Source of the DNA: Lysobacter concretionis Ko07 = DSM 16239
GTDB lineage: Bacteria; Pseudomonadota; Gammaproteobacteria; Xanthomonadales; Xanthomonadaceae
Assembly (NCBI RefSeq): GCF_000768345.1
Contig: NZ_AVPS01000005.1
Location: 248,001-312,000 of the forward strand
Length of the DNA: 64,000 bases
Direction: 5' to 3'
Positions 50,230-59,390 of this stretch are shown here, piece by piece. Positions within the stretch are counted from its first letter, which is position 1. Every line of letters starts with the position of its first letter. Position numbers and translations under genes: made by a program. The notes beneath the pieces were generated by a model, which did no database searches, was not told where the DNA came from, and saw only the letters and a program-made list of their open reading frames with translations.

Positions 50230-51156
50230 TCAGCCACCATGCGCCAACGCGAAATCAATCGCCGCGCAAACCGCGGCGACTTGCGCGGCGTTGCACTGCT
50301 CGGCAGTGGCGCGGGGACTGTCGGGATAGACCTCGGTGGTGGTCCTGTAACGCGCGTTGGTCATGCCGGCGCACAGACCCAGTGGCTTGAGCGCGTACTC
50401 GATCACGCCAGGCGCCACCACCGGCGAACCGATGATTTCAGCATTGGCATCCGCCGGAGCGATGTGGGTGACCTTCTCCACCGCCGCGATGATGGCCTGC
50501 TGGAACGCTGGCTGCGGATTTTCGCTGTCGTCGACCAGATAGAAACCATCGGGGATCTCGCCCGGCACGTCCGGTTTGCCGTCGCGCGCCGCCAGTGCGG
50601 GGCGGAACTCGGACTCGTCGGTGTCGGTGGTTTCGTGCAGGTCGATGTGCACCAGCACGCGATCATTGAACGGCACGACCAGGCGCATGAGTGCAGCCGA
50701 CTCTTCCGCCGGGCTGGGCTCGCGGAATGAGCGGTTGGGATCGATGGCCTGCGGATTCCAGCGATGGATCCGCTCATAGGCCCAGGGACTGACGCAGGGC
50801 GCGACCAGCAGGTTGACCCGGCCGTCGTAGTCCGCCGCATGTTGGTCGACGAATTGCAGGGCCCCGTGCACACCGCTGGTTTCGTAGCCATGCACGCCGC
50901 CCGTCACCAGCGCGACCGGCAAGTCGTCGCGCCAGCCGCGGCTCTTGATCGCGAACAGCGGATAGCTGTCGGGAGCGTAGTCCAGCTGCCCGTACTGCAC
51001 CACGTCGAAGCGCTCGCGCAGGCGCTCGATCGCGCTCAGGACATCCGCCTCGTAGCTGCGCTGGCGGGTCTGCCGCGACCGCCATTCGCTCCGCTCCGTG
51101 TCACCCCACGGGGTTCCGGGCGTGCCGACCGGATAGGGGGAATGGGTCGTCATCAT
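50230..51156 (-). CDS. M14 family metallocarboxypeptidase-like protein
   Basis: 308 residues. Zinc ligands HGYE in VTGGVHGYETSG and the His in LVHIDLHETTD; a general-base Glu in TTTEVYPDSP. This layout belongs to the M14/AspA-AstE branch and is close to metallocarboxypeptidases that remove amino acids from small substrates. No signal peptide, so it is cytosolic. The start (51156) follows an upstream region with the divergent DUF1579 gene. Confidence 0.85.
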   Translation of the reverse strand: MMTTHSPYPVGTPGTPWGDTERSEWRSRQTRQRSYEADVLSAIERLRERFDVVQYGQLDYAPDSYPLFAIKSRGWRDDLPVALVTGGVHGYETSGVHGALQFVDQHAADYDGRVNLLVAPCVSPWAYERIHRWNPQAIDPNRSFREPSPAEESAALMRLVVPFNDRVLVHIDLHETTDTDESEFRPALAARDGKPDVPGEIPDGFYLVDDSENPQPAFQQAIIAAVEKVTHIAPADANAEIIGSPVVAPGVIEYALKPLGLCAGMTNARYRTTTEVYPDSPRATAEQCNAAQVAAVCAAIDFALAHGG

Positions 51157-51433
51157 GCTTTCTCATCAGGGACATCGGCGCTCGATGATGCCGCCGATGG
51201 GTAGCCACGCCAACCTCCGGGCTGAGTTCCGTCTGACACAGGCCCTCCGGGCGCCGCAGCAGGCAGGGTCCGACACGCAGGTGACCGTCGGTCGCCCGGC
51301 AACTTTCTCCCGTCCCACCCACCGGCCGCTCAAGTCCCCAGCGCCCGGCGTGAGCGTGACGCGGGGCAGTCACGGGCCGCCATATACTCGGCTCGCCGCA
51401 GTTCGCGACGTCACCGTCCCACTGGAGGTTCCC

Positions 51434-52030
51434 ATGCTTCGCACGCTCGCAAACGCAATGCTTCCGCTGTCTCTGGCCCTCGCCTTGCCTGCCTTGGCGC
51501 AAGACCCGCCACCGGAGATGTCGCCGGAGGAGGCCGCCATGATGCAGGCCTACATGGAGGCCGGGACCCCGGGTGCTCCGCACCAGGCCCTCGCGAAGAC
51601 CGCCGGTGATTACGACCTGTCAATTCGCAGCTGGAACGCGCCCGACGCGCCACCCACGGTCGAGTCCGGCACCGCCACCCGTACGATGATCCTCGACGGT
51701 CGCGTCATGGCCGAACAGGTCAAGTCGCAGATGCACGGCCAACCGTTCACCGGCCACGGCATGCAAGGCTACGACAACGTCACCGGCAAGTACTGGTCGA
51801 CCTGGAACGACAGCATGTCGACCGGGTTGATGGTCAGCCAGGGCGAGTGCGACAAGGACGGCGCCTGCACCTTCACCGGCAGCTGGCACGATCCGGTGAG
51901 CAAACAGGAGGTCGCCTCACGCATGACCACCCGCTGGACCTCGCCGACGGTCGAGGTGTTCGAAATGTATGCGCCCGGACCGGACGGCAAGGAAATGAAG
52001 ATGATGGAGATCACCTACACCAGGAAGTGA
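51434..52030 (+). CDS. DUF1579 exported protein
   Basis: 198 residues. Signal LANAMLPLSLALALPALAQ. DUF1579 pattern: MMQAYMEAGTPGAPHQALAKTAGDYDLSIRSWNAP ... RTMILDGRVMAEQVKSQMHGQPFTGHGMQGYDNVTGKYWSTWNDSMSTGLMVSQG. The fold is a lipocalin-like beta barrel; no activity is known. The ATG at 51434 follows GGAGG. It is divergent from the M14 gene. The Met/His-rich middle could interact with metal or haem. Confidence 0.85.
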   Translation: MLRTLANAMLPLSLALALPALAQDPPPEMSPEEAAMMQAYMEAGTPGAPHQALAKTAGDYDLSIRSWNAPDAPPTVESGTATRTMILDGRVMAEQVKSQMHGQPFTGHGMQGYDNVTGKYWSTWNDSMSTGLMVSQGECDKDGACTFTGSWHDPVSKQEVASRMTTRWTSPTVEVFEMYAPGPDGKEMKMMEITYTRK

Positions 52031-52072
52031 GGTGGTCCAACCGACGGAGGCTCCGCGTGGTGGCGGGGTCTC

Positions 52073-52987
52073 CTACCTGCGCAGCCGCGCCAGCGTGATC
52101 ACGCCGACGCCGACAAGGATGATGGCCATGCCCGCGAGGTCATAGGGACCGACATGTTCGCCGGCCAGCAGCACGCCGAACATCACCGCCACCGGCGGGT
52201 TGACGTAGGCGTAGCTGGTCGCCACCGCCGGCCGGGCGTGCTTGAGCACGTACAGATACGCGCTGAAGGCGATGATCGATCCGAACACTGCCAGGTAGAC
52301 CAGCGCCAGTGTCGCGCGCACGGTCGGTGCGGCCGGCAGGCTCTCGCCACTGGCAAAGCCCACGCCGAGCAAAGCAACGCTGGCACATAGCATCTGCGCG
52401 GCGGTGTTCATCGGGCCGACCGGCATGTCCTGGCGGCGGCTCCAGACCGAACCGAGCGCCCAGCACATCGCCGCGGTCAGCAGGGCGATCGCTCCAAGAC
52501 GCTCGCCGGACAGGCCGCTGCCCATGTTGAGCACGATCACGCCGGCAAAGCCGACCAGCAGGCCGATGGTTTCCCGGCGCGTCGGCCACTGCCCGTACAT
52601 GCCGGAGAACGCCGCCGCGAACAGCGGCATGCTGGAGACCGCGACCGCCGCGATGCCCGAGCTCACCCGCTCCTGCGCGAAGCACACCAGTCCATTGCCG
52701 AACCCGAGCAGCAGCAAGCCGGTGATCGCCGCATTGCGCCACTGCAACCGGGTCGGCGTGGCGTGCCCGCGCCAGCGCAGGTATGCGTAGAACGCGACGC
52801 CGGCACCCAGGAACCGCAAGCCCGCCAGCAGGAACGGCGGATAGCTTTCCAGCGCGAAACGGATGCCGAGGTAGGTGGAACCCCAGACCACGTAGAGCGT
52901 GAACAGCGCGAGCGGGATCAGCACGCGCGGATCGAGGTCCGACGAGGCCGGCGACGCCGTTGCGGCGGGGGTGGAGCGGTCAGACAT
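52073..52987 (-). CDS. yedA: EamA/DMT transporter, YedA-like
   Basis: 304 residues with ten membrane helices in two EamA repeats. YVVWGSTYLGIRFALESYPPFLLAGLRFLGAG and the matching ALVYLAVFGSIIAFSAYLYVLKHARPAVATSYAYVNPPVAV are diagnostic for the YedA subgroup of the drug/metabolite transporter superfamily. Probably exports metabolites or amino-acid derivatives. It stands between the DUF1579 gene (convergent) and the catalase-like operon (divergent), with no linked enzyme. Confidence 0.88.
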   Translation of the reverse strand: MSDRSTPAATASPASSDLDPRVLIPLALFTLYVVWGSTYLGIRFALESYPPFLLAGLRFLGAGVAFYAYLRWRGHATPTRLQWRNAAITGLLLLGFGNGLVCFAQERVSSGIAAVAVSSMPLFAAAFSGMYGQWPTRRETIGLLVGFAGVIVLNMGSGLSGERLGAIALLTAAMCWALGSVWSRRQDMPVGPMNTAAQMLCASVALLGVGFASGESLPAAPTVRATLALVYLAVFGSIIAFSAYLYVLKHARPAVATSYAYVNPPVAVMFGVLLAGEHVGPYDLAGMAIILVGVGVITLARLRR

Positions 52988-53153
52988 GAGGGCGCGCCGT
53001 TCGTGGGTTACGCATTATCCGGGGTCGCGACCGGAATCGTCATTGGATGGCGTCGACATCGGGATACCTTCCTCCTGCAAATTCACCGCGCCGATCACCC
53101 CTTCCCCGATAGGATTGCCCCGGTACCGCTCCCCGACCGCGCAGGCCTACCCC

Positions 53154-54254
53154 ATGCCCCATTCCCCGAGCCCTCCCTCCCCCGCGCGACGCTGGCTGTC
53201 CCTGCTCGCCATCGCCGCCTTAGTTGCCGCACTGGCAGCGGCGTTTGTCTGGGCCGCCGGCTGGTGGCCGACCGACCGGCTCACCGCACAGCGCTTCACC
53301 GATGACATCCAGGCCGCCAACGGCCAGGTGTATCCGGGCTTCCGCCGCGCACACGCCAAGGGCATCTGCGTGTCGGGCTGGTTCGAGGGCAGCGCCGAGG
53401 GCGAGGCACTGTCGATGGCGCGCGTGTTCGCGCAGGAGCGCACGCCGCTGCTGGGCCGGATGTCGATCGGCGGTGGTTCGCCCTACGGGCTGGATCCGCA
53501 GGCGCGGGTGCGCAGCATGGCGCTGCAACTGATCGCCGACGACGGCCAGGAGTGGCGCATGGCGATGAACAGCTTCCCGTTCTTCGGCGCCGCCACCGTA
53601 GCCGAGTTCGACGAGCAGACCCGCGCCGGCACGCCCGACCCGGCCACCGGCAAGCCGGACCCCGCACGAGTGGCCGCGTTCCGTGCCGCCCACCCGGCGG
53701 CGCAGCGTTTCGCCGAATGGGCCGGCAGCGCGCCGTGGCCGACCAGCTTCGCCAACACCCGCTACAACGGCGTCAACGCCTTCCGCTTCGTGAACGAGTC
53801 GGGGCAAATGCGGCACGTGCGCTGGTCGATGGTGCCGCGCGCCGAATTCGCGGCACTGACGCCCGCCGAGCGCGAAGGTGCCGACGCCGGCTTCCTCGCG
53901 GCCGACCTCGACCGACGCCTCGCCGCGGGCCCGCTGCGCTGGGACATGGTGGTGACCGTCGCGGAGGCTGGCGACCCCATCGACGACCCGTCGCAGCCCT
54001 GGCCCGATGCGCGCCAGCAGGTAAGCGTCGGCACGGTGGTGATCGAACACGCTGTGCCGCAGGCCGACGGTGCCTGCCGCGACGTCAACTTCGACCCGCT
54101 GATCCTGCCCGTCGGCGTGGAGGGCTCGTCCGATCCGATCCTCGCCGCGCGCTCGGCGGTGTATTCGGTGTCGTTCAACCGTCGCCTGAGCGAAGTTGCA
54201 CACGGTGCGCTAGCCGCACCCGCCGCCCCGGCCCCGAAGGAGGACGCGCCATGA
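53154..54254 (+). CDS. Catalase-related peroxidase (SrpA/YbjT-type catalase family)
   Basis: 366 residues. N-terminal membrane anchor LLAIAALVAALAAAFVWAA, then a catalase-like core: QVYPGFRRAHAKGICVSGWF (the His-containing distal pocket), MAMNSFPFFGAATVAEFDEQ, FRFVNESGQMRHVRWSMVP (catalase Val/Asn barrel). This is the small catalase-related (SrpA) family, membrane-bound heme proteins of uncertain activity. The stop overlaps the cytochrome b561 start by ATGA. The pair suggests quinol-dependent peroxide reduction at the periplasmic face; this is an inference from pairing. Confidence 0.85.
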   Translation: MPHSPSPPSPARRWLSLLAIAALVAALAAAFVWAAGWWPTDRLTAQRFTDDIQAANGQVYPGFRRAHAKGICVSGWFEGSAEGEALSMARVFAQERTPLLGRMSIGGGSPYGLDPQARVRSMALQLIADDGQEWRMAMNSFPFFGAATVAEFDEQTRAGTPDPATGKPDPARVAAFRAAHPAAQRFAEWAGSAPWPTSFANTRYNGVNAFRFVNESGQMRHVRWSMVPRAEFAALTPAEREGADAGFLAADLDRRLAAGPLRWDMVVTVAEAGDPIDDPSQPWPDARQQVSVGTVVIEHAVPQADGACRDVNFDPLILPVGVEGSSDPILAARSAVYSVSFNRRLSEVAHGALAAPAAPAPKEDAP

Positions 54255-54787
54255 GCCGCCCCGGCTTCAAGCTCCCCGCGCGCATCCTGCACTGGGCCAT
54301 GGCCCCGCTGGTGCTGGCGATGCTGTTCGTCGGCGTCGGCATGGTCGCCTCGCTGGAATGGCGGCCCATGCTGATCGCCTTTCACCGCCCGCTGGGCGTG
54401 GCAATCCTGCTGCTGGCGTTGATCCGCCTCGGCTACCGCTGGCGGAACCCGCCGCCGCCCCTGCCCGCCGACCTGCCCCGCGCGCAGGCGGCGGCTGCGC
54501 TCGCCTCGCACTGGCTGCTGTATGGCCTGCTGGTGGCGATGCCGCTGGTCGGCTGGGCCATGCTCTCGGCCGGCGGCTACCCGGTGGAGCTGTGGCCCGG
54601 CGCGCAGTTGCCGTCGATCGTCCCGCATGACGCCACGTTTTACGCCCCGTTGCGCAGCGCCCACTCCTGGCTGTCACGGCTGCTGTTCGCGACCATCCTG
54701 CTGCATGTCGCCGCCGCCCTGTACCACGCGTGGGTGAGGCGGGATGGCGTGTTCGCGGCGATGGCGCGCGGCCCGGGCGAGGATTGA
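54251..54787 (+). CDS. Cytochrome b561 family protein
   Basis: 178 residues, four transmembrane helices. Heme-b ligands fit the His in LPARILHWAMAPLV and in AFHRPLGVAILL, with SHWLLYGLLVAMPLVGW and LLHVAAALYHAWVRRDG in the second pair. E. coli CybB-type cytochrome b561 takes electrons from quinol. Translation is coupled to the catalase-related gene (ATGA), so it likely supplies electrons to that protein. Confidence 0.9.
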   Translation: MSRPGFKLPARILHWAMAPLVLAMLFVGVGMVASLEWRPMLIAFHRPLGVAILLLALIRLGYRWRNPPPPLPADLPRAQAAAALASHWLLYGLLVAMPLVGWAMLSAGGYPVELWPGAQLPSIVPHDATFYAPLRSAHSWLSRLLFATILLHVAAALYHAWVRRDGVFAAMARGPGED

Positions 54788-54890
54788 GATCCGGCCGGTC
54801 GGCCGATGGCGTCCCGGAGTACCGGTTTCATTCGGGATTAACCGCCCGGCGCGGACGATGCCAAGCCAACCTCGGCGAAGGAGACCCACC

Positions 54891-55277
54891 ATGCGCAACG
54901 CACTGATGGCCTCGGCACTGATGGCTTTCGCACTGTTCCTTGCGAGCGCAAGCGTCAGCGCCCAGCAGACCGAGAACAAATGGCGGCTGGAATTCAGCGG
55001 CAATGCCGAGTCCGCCGGACAGGTGGTGCTGGCATTGGCGCCCGAAGGGGACGCCGCAGTCGTCGTGACCGTGCCGGTCGCCGAGGACACGCGCGAGAAC
55101 GACATCGCCAGCGCGGTCGCCAACCAGTTGCGGCTGCAGCTCGGCGACACTTACCAGGTGGAGCGCGACGACGGCGAGGACGTGCTGGTCAAACGCCGCG
55201 ATGGCGAGAAGAAGTTCAGCGTGGGACTGGTGGAAAACACCGTGGAAGGGCTGAGCCTCGACCTCGCCCGGGAATGA
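54891..55277 (+). CDS. Small exported protein of unknown function
   Basis: 128 residues. Signal LMASALMAFALFLASASVSA, then a beta-alpha-rich domain (KWRLEFSGNAESAGQVVLALAPEGDAAVVVTVPVAEDTREN ... NQLRLQLGDTYQVERDDGEDVLVKRRDGEKKFSVGLVENTVEGLSLDLARE) that resembles no named family. The ATG at 54891 follows AAGGAGA with optimal spacing. The stop codon is inside the first unit of a 15-bp tandem repeat. Confidence 0.65.
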   Translation: MRNALMASALMAFALFLASASVSAQQTENKWRLEFSGNAESAGQVVLALAPEGDAAVVVTVPVAEDTRENDIASAVANQLRLQLGDTYQVERDDGEDVLVKRRDGEKKFSVGLVENTVEGLSLDLARE

Positions 55278-55314
55278 CTCACCCGGGAATGACTCACCCG
55301 GGAATGACTCACGG
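55271..55314. repeat. 15-bp tandem repeat at the convergent gene end
   Basis: Three copies (last one truncated) of GGAATGACTCACCCG. The first overlaps the stop of the small exported protein. The period is a multiple of 3 and every unit includes TGA in that frame, so slippage cannot extend the protein. Confidence 0.85.
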
Positions 55315-55322
55315 AATGATGA

Positions 55323-56402
55323 TCAGGGCGCCTGCAGCATCGTTTCCGCATCGACCACGTCCACGCCCTGCATCTGCCCCAGCAGGCTGTCGAACCATGG
55401 CTTGTGGGATGCGCCGACGATCGACAGCACACGCGCACCGGGCTGCTCGCGGAACGCCGCGCGGATGTTAGCCACCATGCGCAGGTTGCGGGTCTCCCAG
55501 CCGGCAACATAGATCTGCGCGTACTGCCCCGGCGACGCCTCGCGCATCGCGGCGCCGAAGTCGCTGTCGGCCTGCACGCGGCGGACATCGGGACGGTTGA
55601 TGTAGCGGTACAACGCCAGCAGGTCACCGCGCCTGGTGAGTTCGTCCTCGTGCTTGCGCAGGGGCTGCGTCTGCGTCTCGGCGGACTTCCATGCCTGCCG
55701 GATCGCATTGGCGTAATCACCCACCTCCGCATCCGGTATCGCCACGTTGTCGCCGGTGTGGTCGTCGACCGGGAACACCCACTGCAATCCCAGCCGGGCG
55801 GCCAGCCGTGCCGCAATCTGGGAGTCCTCGCTGTTGGTGGTTGCGAGCTTGTCCAACCGCGCCACCAGCGCATCGTCCAGACCGTCGCCGACGCGACGCT
55901 CGAATTCCGCCAGTTGCAGCCACTGGGTCAATGCCGAGGCCGGGTCGTTCGCTGCCAGAAACAGCGCCGCCAGATGCCGGCGCGCGGCCGGGCTCGATTG
56001 CGTCGGCCAATCCGCCAAGGTCTTGTTCACCTCGGCGATCGCCGCCGGAACATCCAGGCCGGTCGCAGCCTTGGCGGCATCAGTGCCGCTGCAGTACGGC
56101 GAGATGCTTTCCGGGTCGTAGACGGTCGGATGGCGCGCCATCAGGTCGCAGCTTTCGCCGGAGATCGCCTCGATGGTGATGACCTCCGGCTTGAAGGCCG
56201 CCAACCGCTCCAGCACCGGTTCCAGCGATCCGGGCTGGAAGCCGTCAGCCAGCTCGGCCAGGTGCACGCTGCCCAGTACCAGCACCTGCGCCCGCGGGCC
56301 GGCCATGTCCTTGTCCAGCACGGACAGGTCGACCTGCGCCTGGGCCACACCGAGCCACCCCAGTGCCGCCGACAGCCCGACGATCACCCATCGTTTCTTC
56401 AT
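55323..56402 (-). CDS. DUF5694 / TraB-like exported protein
   Basis: 359 residues. Signal peptide KKRWVIVGLSAALGWLGVAQA. The motif VLVLGSVHLAEL (GxxH-type), a conserved IEAISGESC and C-terminal VLSIVGASHKPWFDSLL resemble the TraB/Tiki (EreA-ChaN) clan with paired His/Glu residues, and the DUF5694 family in particular. Periplasmic; a metalloprotease or erythromycin-esterase-type activity is possible but not shown. It converges with the small exported protein. Confidence 0.82.
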   Translation of the reverse strand: MKKRWVIVGLSAALGWLGVAQAQVDLSVLDKDMAGPRAQVLVLGSVHLAELADGFQPGSLEPVLERLAAFKPEVITIEAISGESCDLMARHPTVYDPESISPYCSGTDAAKAATGLDVPAAIAEVNKTLADWPTQSSPAARRHLAALFLAANDPASALTQWLQLAEFERRVGDGLDDALVARLDKLATTNSEDSQIAARLAARLGLQWVFPVDDHTGDNVAIPDAEVGDYANAIRQAWKSAETQTQPLRKHEDELTRRGDLLALYRYINRPDVRRVQADSDFGAAMREASPGQYAQIYVAGWETRNLRMVANIRAAFREQPGARVLSIVGASHKPWFDSLLGQMQGVDVVDAETMLQAP

Positions 56403-56528
56403 GCCTTGCTCCCATTGGATGTGTGCATCTGGGGTCGTCGGGGAAGGAACCGCGCCCGGGCACCGATGCGGGAGAATCTACTCCAGCTCCCCTTTCAACC
56501 CGAATCCCGACCCGCCGAGGTATCCACG

Positions 56529-57563
56529 ATGTCCCAGTCCAGAACCGTCAACCGCCAGATCACCCTGGCCTCGCGTCCGGTCGGCGCCCCGACGGCCGAC
56601 AACTTCAGGACGCTGGAAACCCCGGTACCGACGCCGGCCGACGGCCAACTGCTGCTGCGCAACGTGTACCTGTCGCTGGATCCCTACATGCGCGGCCGCA
56701 TGAGCGACGCCCCGTCGTACACCGCGCCGGTCGGTATCGGCGAGGTGATGGGCGCCGGCACCGTGGCGCGGGTGGAAGTCTCGCGCCGTCCTGATTTCCG
56801 CGTCGGCGACCTGGTGCTGGCTCATGGCGGTTGGCAGGACTATGCGCTGTCCGACGGCAGCGGCCTGCAGCGGCTGGATGCGGACATGGCACAGCCCTCG
56901 CTTGCCCTCGGCGTGCTCGGCATGCCCGGCTTCACCGCCTACATGGGCCTGCTCGACATCGGCCAGCCCAAGGCCGGCGAGACGGTGGTGGTGGCCGCTG
57001 CCAGCGGCGCGGTCGGCTCGGTGGTCGGCCAGATCGGCAAGCTCAAGGGATGTCGCGTGGTGGGCATCGCCGGTGGCCCGGAAAAGTGCCGCTACGTGGT
57101 CGACGAACTCGGCTTCGACGCCTGCATCGACCATCGCGCGCCGGACTTCGCGCAGCAGCTGGAAGCCGCCTGCGCCGATGGCATCGATGTCTATTACGAG
57201 AATGTCGGCGGCGCGGTGTTCGATGCGGTGCTGCCGCTGTTGAATGCCAAGGCCCGCATCCCGGTGTGCGGATTGATCGCGCATTACAACGACACCCGGC
57301 TGCCACCCGGCCCGGACCGCCTGGGCCTGCTGACCCGCACGCTGCTGACCAGGCGCATCAAGATGCAGGGCTTCATCATCTTCGACGACTACGGCGACCG
57401 CTTCGGGGAATTCCTCACGCAGATGAGCGACTGGGTCACGCAGGGAAAAATCAAATTCCGCGAGGACATCGTCGACGGGCTGGAAAACGCGCCGCAGGCG
57501 TTCATCGGCCTGCTGGAAGGCCACAACTTCGGCAAGCTGGTGGTGCGCCTCGTCCCCGAGTGA
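56529..57563 (+). CDS. NADP-dependent oxidoreductase (MDR, CurA/YncB-like)
   Basis: 344 residues without zinc ligands. Quinone/double-bond reductase signature: RNVYLSLDPYMRGRMSDAPSY, MPGFTAYMGLLDIGQPKAGETVVVAAASGAVGSVVGQIGKLKGCRVVGIAGG (NADP loop), YENVGGAVFDAVLPLLN and MQGFIIFDDYGDRF. This matches the leukotriene B4 12-hydroxydehydrogenase / curcumin reductase type, reducing enones with NADPH in the cytosol. The ATG at 56529 has GAGG nearby. Start of a separate unit; divergent from the DUF5694 gene. Confidence 0.9.
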   Translation: MSQSRTVNRQITLASRPVGAPTADNFRTLETPVPTPADGQLLLRNVYLSLDPYMRGRMSDAPSYTAPVGIGEVMGAGTVARVEVSRRPDFRVGDLVLAHGGWQDYALSDGSGLQRLDADMAQPSLALGVLGMPGFTAYMGLLDIGQPKAGETVVVAAASGAVGSVVGQIGKLKGCRVVGIAGGPEKCRYVVDELGFDACIDHRAPDFAQQLEAACADGIDVYYENVGGAVFDAVLPLLNAKARIPVCGLIAHYNDTRLPPGPDRLGLLTRTLLTRRIKMQGFIIFDDYGDRFGEFLTQMSDWVTQGKIKFREDIVDGLENAPQAFIGLLEGHNFGKLVVRLVPE

Positions 57564-57680
57564 CCCCGGACGGCCTGTGCCGCAACGGGCCACTTCTCCC
57601 GGCATGACTAAAGGCCGGCGAGCGCGACCGTACGCGCACCTAGACTCGATCCCCTGATACCGGCCCACAGCCCATAGGGG

Positions 57681-59294
57681 ATGAAAGTGATCAAGCGTTG
57701 CCTGTTGTCGATGAGTGCGTTGCTGTTGAGCCTGGGAGTCAGCGGCATCGCCGCGGCGCAGGAGCCGGTGGACCTGGACATGGTCAGCCGCATCCGCCAG
57801 GAGGCGTTCCACCGTTCGCAGGTGATGGACCATTTCAGCCACCTCACCGAGACCATCGGTCCGCGGCTGAGCAACTCCCCGCAGATGGCGCAGGCCAACG
57901 CCTGGACCCGCGGCCAGTTCACCGACTGGGGCCTGGCCAACGTCCACGACGAGGCCTTCGACGACTTCGGTCGGGGCTGGGAGTTCAGCTCGGCCAGCGT
58001 CGAGATGCTGGGCGATCGCGTTCAGCCGCTGCATGCGCTGCCCAAGGCCTGGACACCCGGCACCGACGGCGCGGTGGAAGGCGAGCTGGTGCAGGTGACC
58101 ATCAAGAAGCTGGCGGATATCGACCAGTACCGCGGCAAGCTCGGCGGCAAAATCCTGTTGCTGGGCGAGGCGCGCGAGTACAAGCGCCCCACCGAGCCCG
58201 ACTCTCACCGCCACGACGCCACCTCGCTGGAAGGCCTGCAGGAATTCACCATTCCCAAGGGCACCGCGAAGGAGCGCGACAAGCGGGTCAAGGAATACAA
58301 GGAGCGCCTGGAACTGGCCAAGGCGGTGAACACCTTCTTCGCCGAAGAAGGCGCGCTGGCGGCGCTCAGCATCAGCGGTTGGGACAACGGCATCATCCGG
58401 GTCGCCGGTGGCGGCTCGCGCAAGGCCGGCGAACCGGTCGGCATCCCCGAGCTGGCGATGATCGCCGAGCACTTCAATCCGCTGGCGCGGGCGCTTGAAA
58501 ACAAGCAGACGGTGAAGCTGCGGGTCAACGTGGCCGCGCGCTTCACCGACGAGACCGACCAGCCGGGCTACAACACCGTCGCCGAGATCCCCGGCCGCGG
58601 CCGCAAGGCCAACGAGATCGTCATGCTCGGTGCGCACATGGACTCCTGGCACACCGGCACCGGCGCGGCCGACAACGCGGCCGGCGTGGCGGTGATGATG
58701 GAAGCCATGCGCATCCTCAAGGCGGTCGGCGCCAAACCCGACCGCACCATCCGCGTCGCGCTGTGGAGCGGCGAGGAACAGGGACTGGTGGGTTCACAGG
58801 CCTATGTGGCCAAGCATTTCGCCGCCTATCCCGAGCCCACCGATCCGGCGCAGAAGGCCCTGCCGGGCTCGCTGCGTGATCCCACCGGTCCGTTGCAGAA
58901 GCACCGCGACTACGACCGCTTCTCGGCCTACTTCAACATGGACAACGGTTCGGGCCGCTTCCGCGGCATCTACGCGCAGGAAAACCTCGCCGTGACGCCG
59001 ATCTTCCAGGCCTGGCTGGCGCCGTTCCACGATGTCGGCGCGACCACGGTGGCGACGCGCAACACCGGCAGCACCGACCACATCTCGTTCGACCGTGTGG
59101 GTCTGCCCGGCTTCCAGTTCATCCAGGACCGTCTGGACTACTTCAGCAATGTCCACCACAGCCACCTGGACACCTGGGACCACGTCGAACCGGAAGACCT
59201 GAAGCAGGCCGCGGCCATCGTCGCGTCCTTTGTCTACCACGCTGCGACGCGCGAGGAGAAACTGCCGCGCAAGCCGGTGCTGGAGAACAGGTAG
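57681..59294 (+). CDS. M28 family metallopeptidase
   Basis: 537 residues. Signal [22 protein letters not shown] protease-associated-type insert is followed by the co-catalytic zinc site: [20 protein letters not shown] (His319 and bridging Asp), [12 protein letters not shown] (Glu-Glu), MDNGSG and [17 protein letters not shown] (His). Aminopeptidase of the M28 family; secreted. Xanthomonads encode many such. A hairpin (59304-59324) without a U-tract follows the stop. Confidence 0.92.
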   Translation: MKVIKRCLLSMSALLLSLGVSGIAAAQEPVDLDMVSRIRQEAFHRSQVMDHFSHLTETIGPRLSNSPQMAQANAWTRGQFTDWGLANVHDEAFDDFGRGWEFSSASVEMLGDRVQPLHALPKAWTPGTDGAVEGELVQVTIKKLADIDQYRGKLGGKILLLGEAREYKRPTEPDSHRHDATSLEGLQEFTIPKGTAKERDKRVKEYKERLELAKAVNTFFAEEGALAALSISGWDNGIIRVAGGGSRKAGEPVGIPELAMIAEHFNPLARALENKQTVKLRVNVAARFTDETDQPGYNTVAEIPGRGRKANEIVMLGAHMDSWHTGTGAADNAAGVAVMMEAMRILKAVGAKPDRTIRVALWSGEEQGLVGSQAYVAKHFAAYPEPTDPAQKALPGSLRDPTGPLQKHRDYDRFSAYFNMDNGSGRFRGIYAQENLAVTPIFQAWLAPFHDVGATTVATRNTGSTDHISFDRVGLPGFQFIQDRLDYFSNVHHSHLDTWDHVEPEDLKQAAAIVASFVYHAATREEKLPRKPVLENR

Positions 59295-59303
59295 ACGACG
59301 AAC

Positions 59304-59324
59304 GCCCGCGCCGCTGGCGCGGGC
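59304..59324. terminator. GC hairpin after the M28 peptidase gene
   Basis: 9-bp perfect stem GCCCGCGCC / GGCGCGGGC with a 3-base loop, between convergent genes. No U-tract; may terminate with Rho or serve both strands. Confidence 0.4.
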
Positions 59325-59390
59325 CAGGGCCCGGAGCGGGGATGGGTGAGGGAATACGCGACTGCCTTGCGTCAGGCTCCATATCCACCG

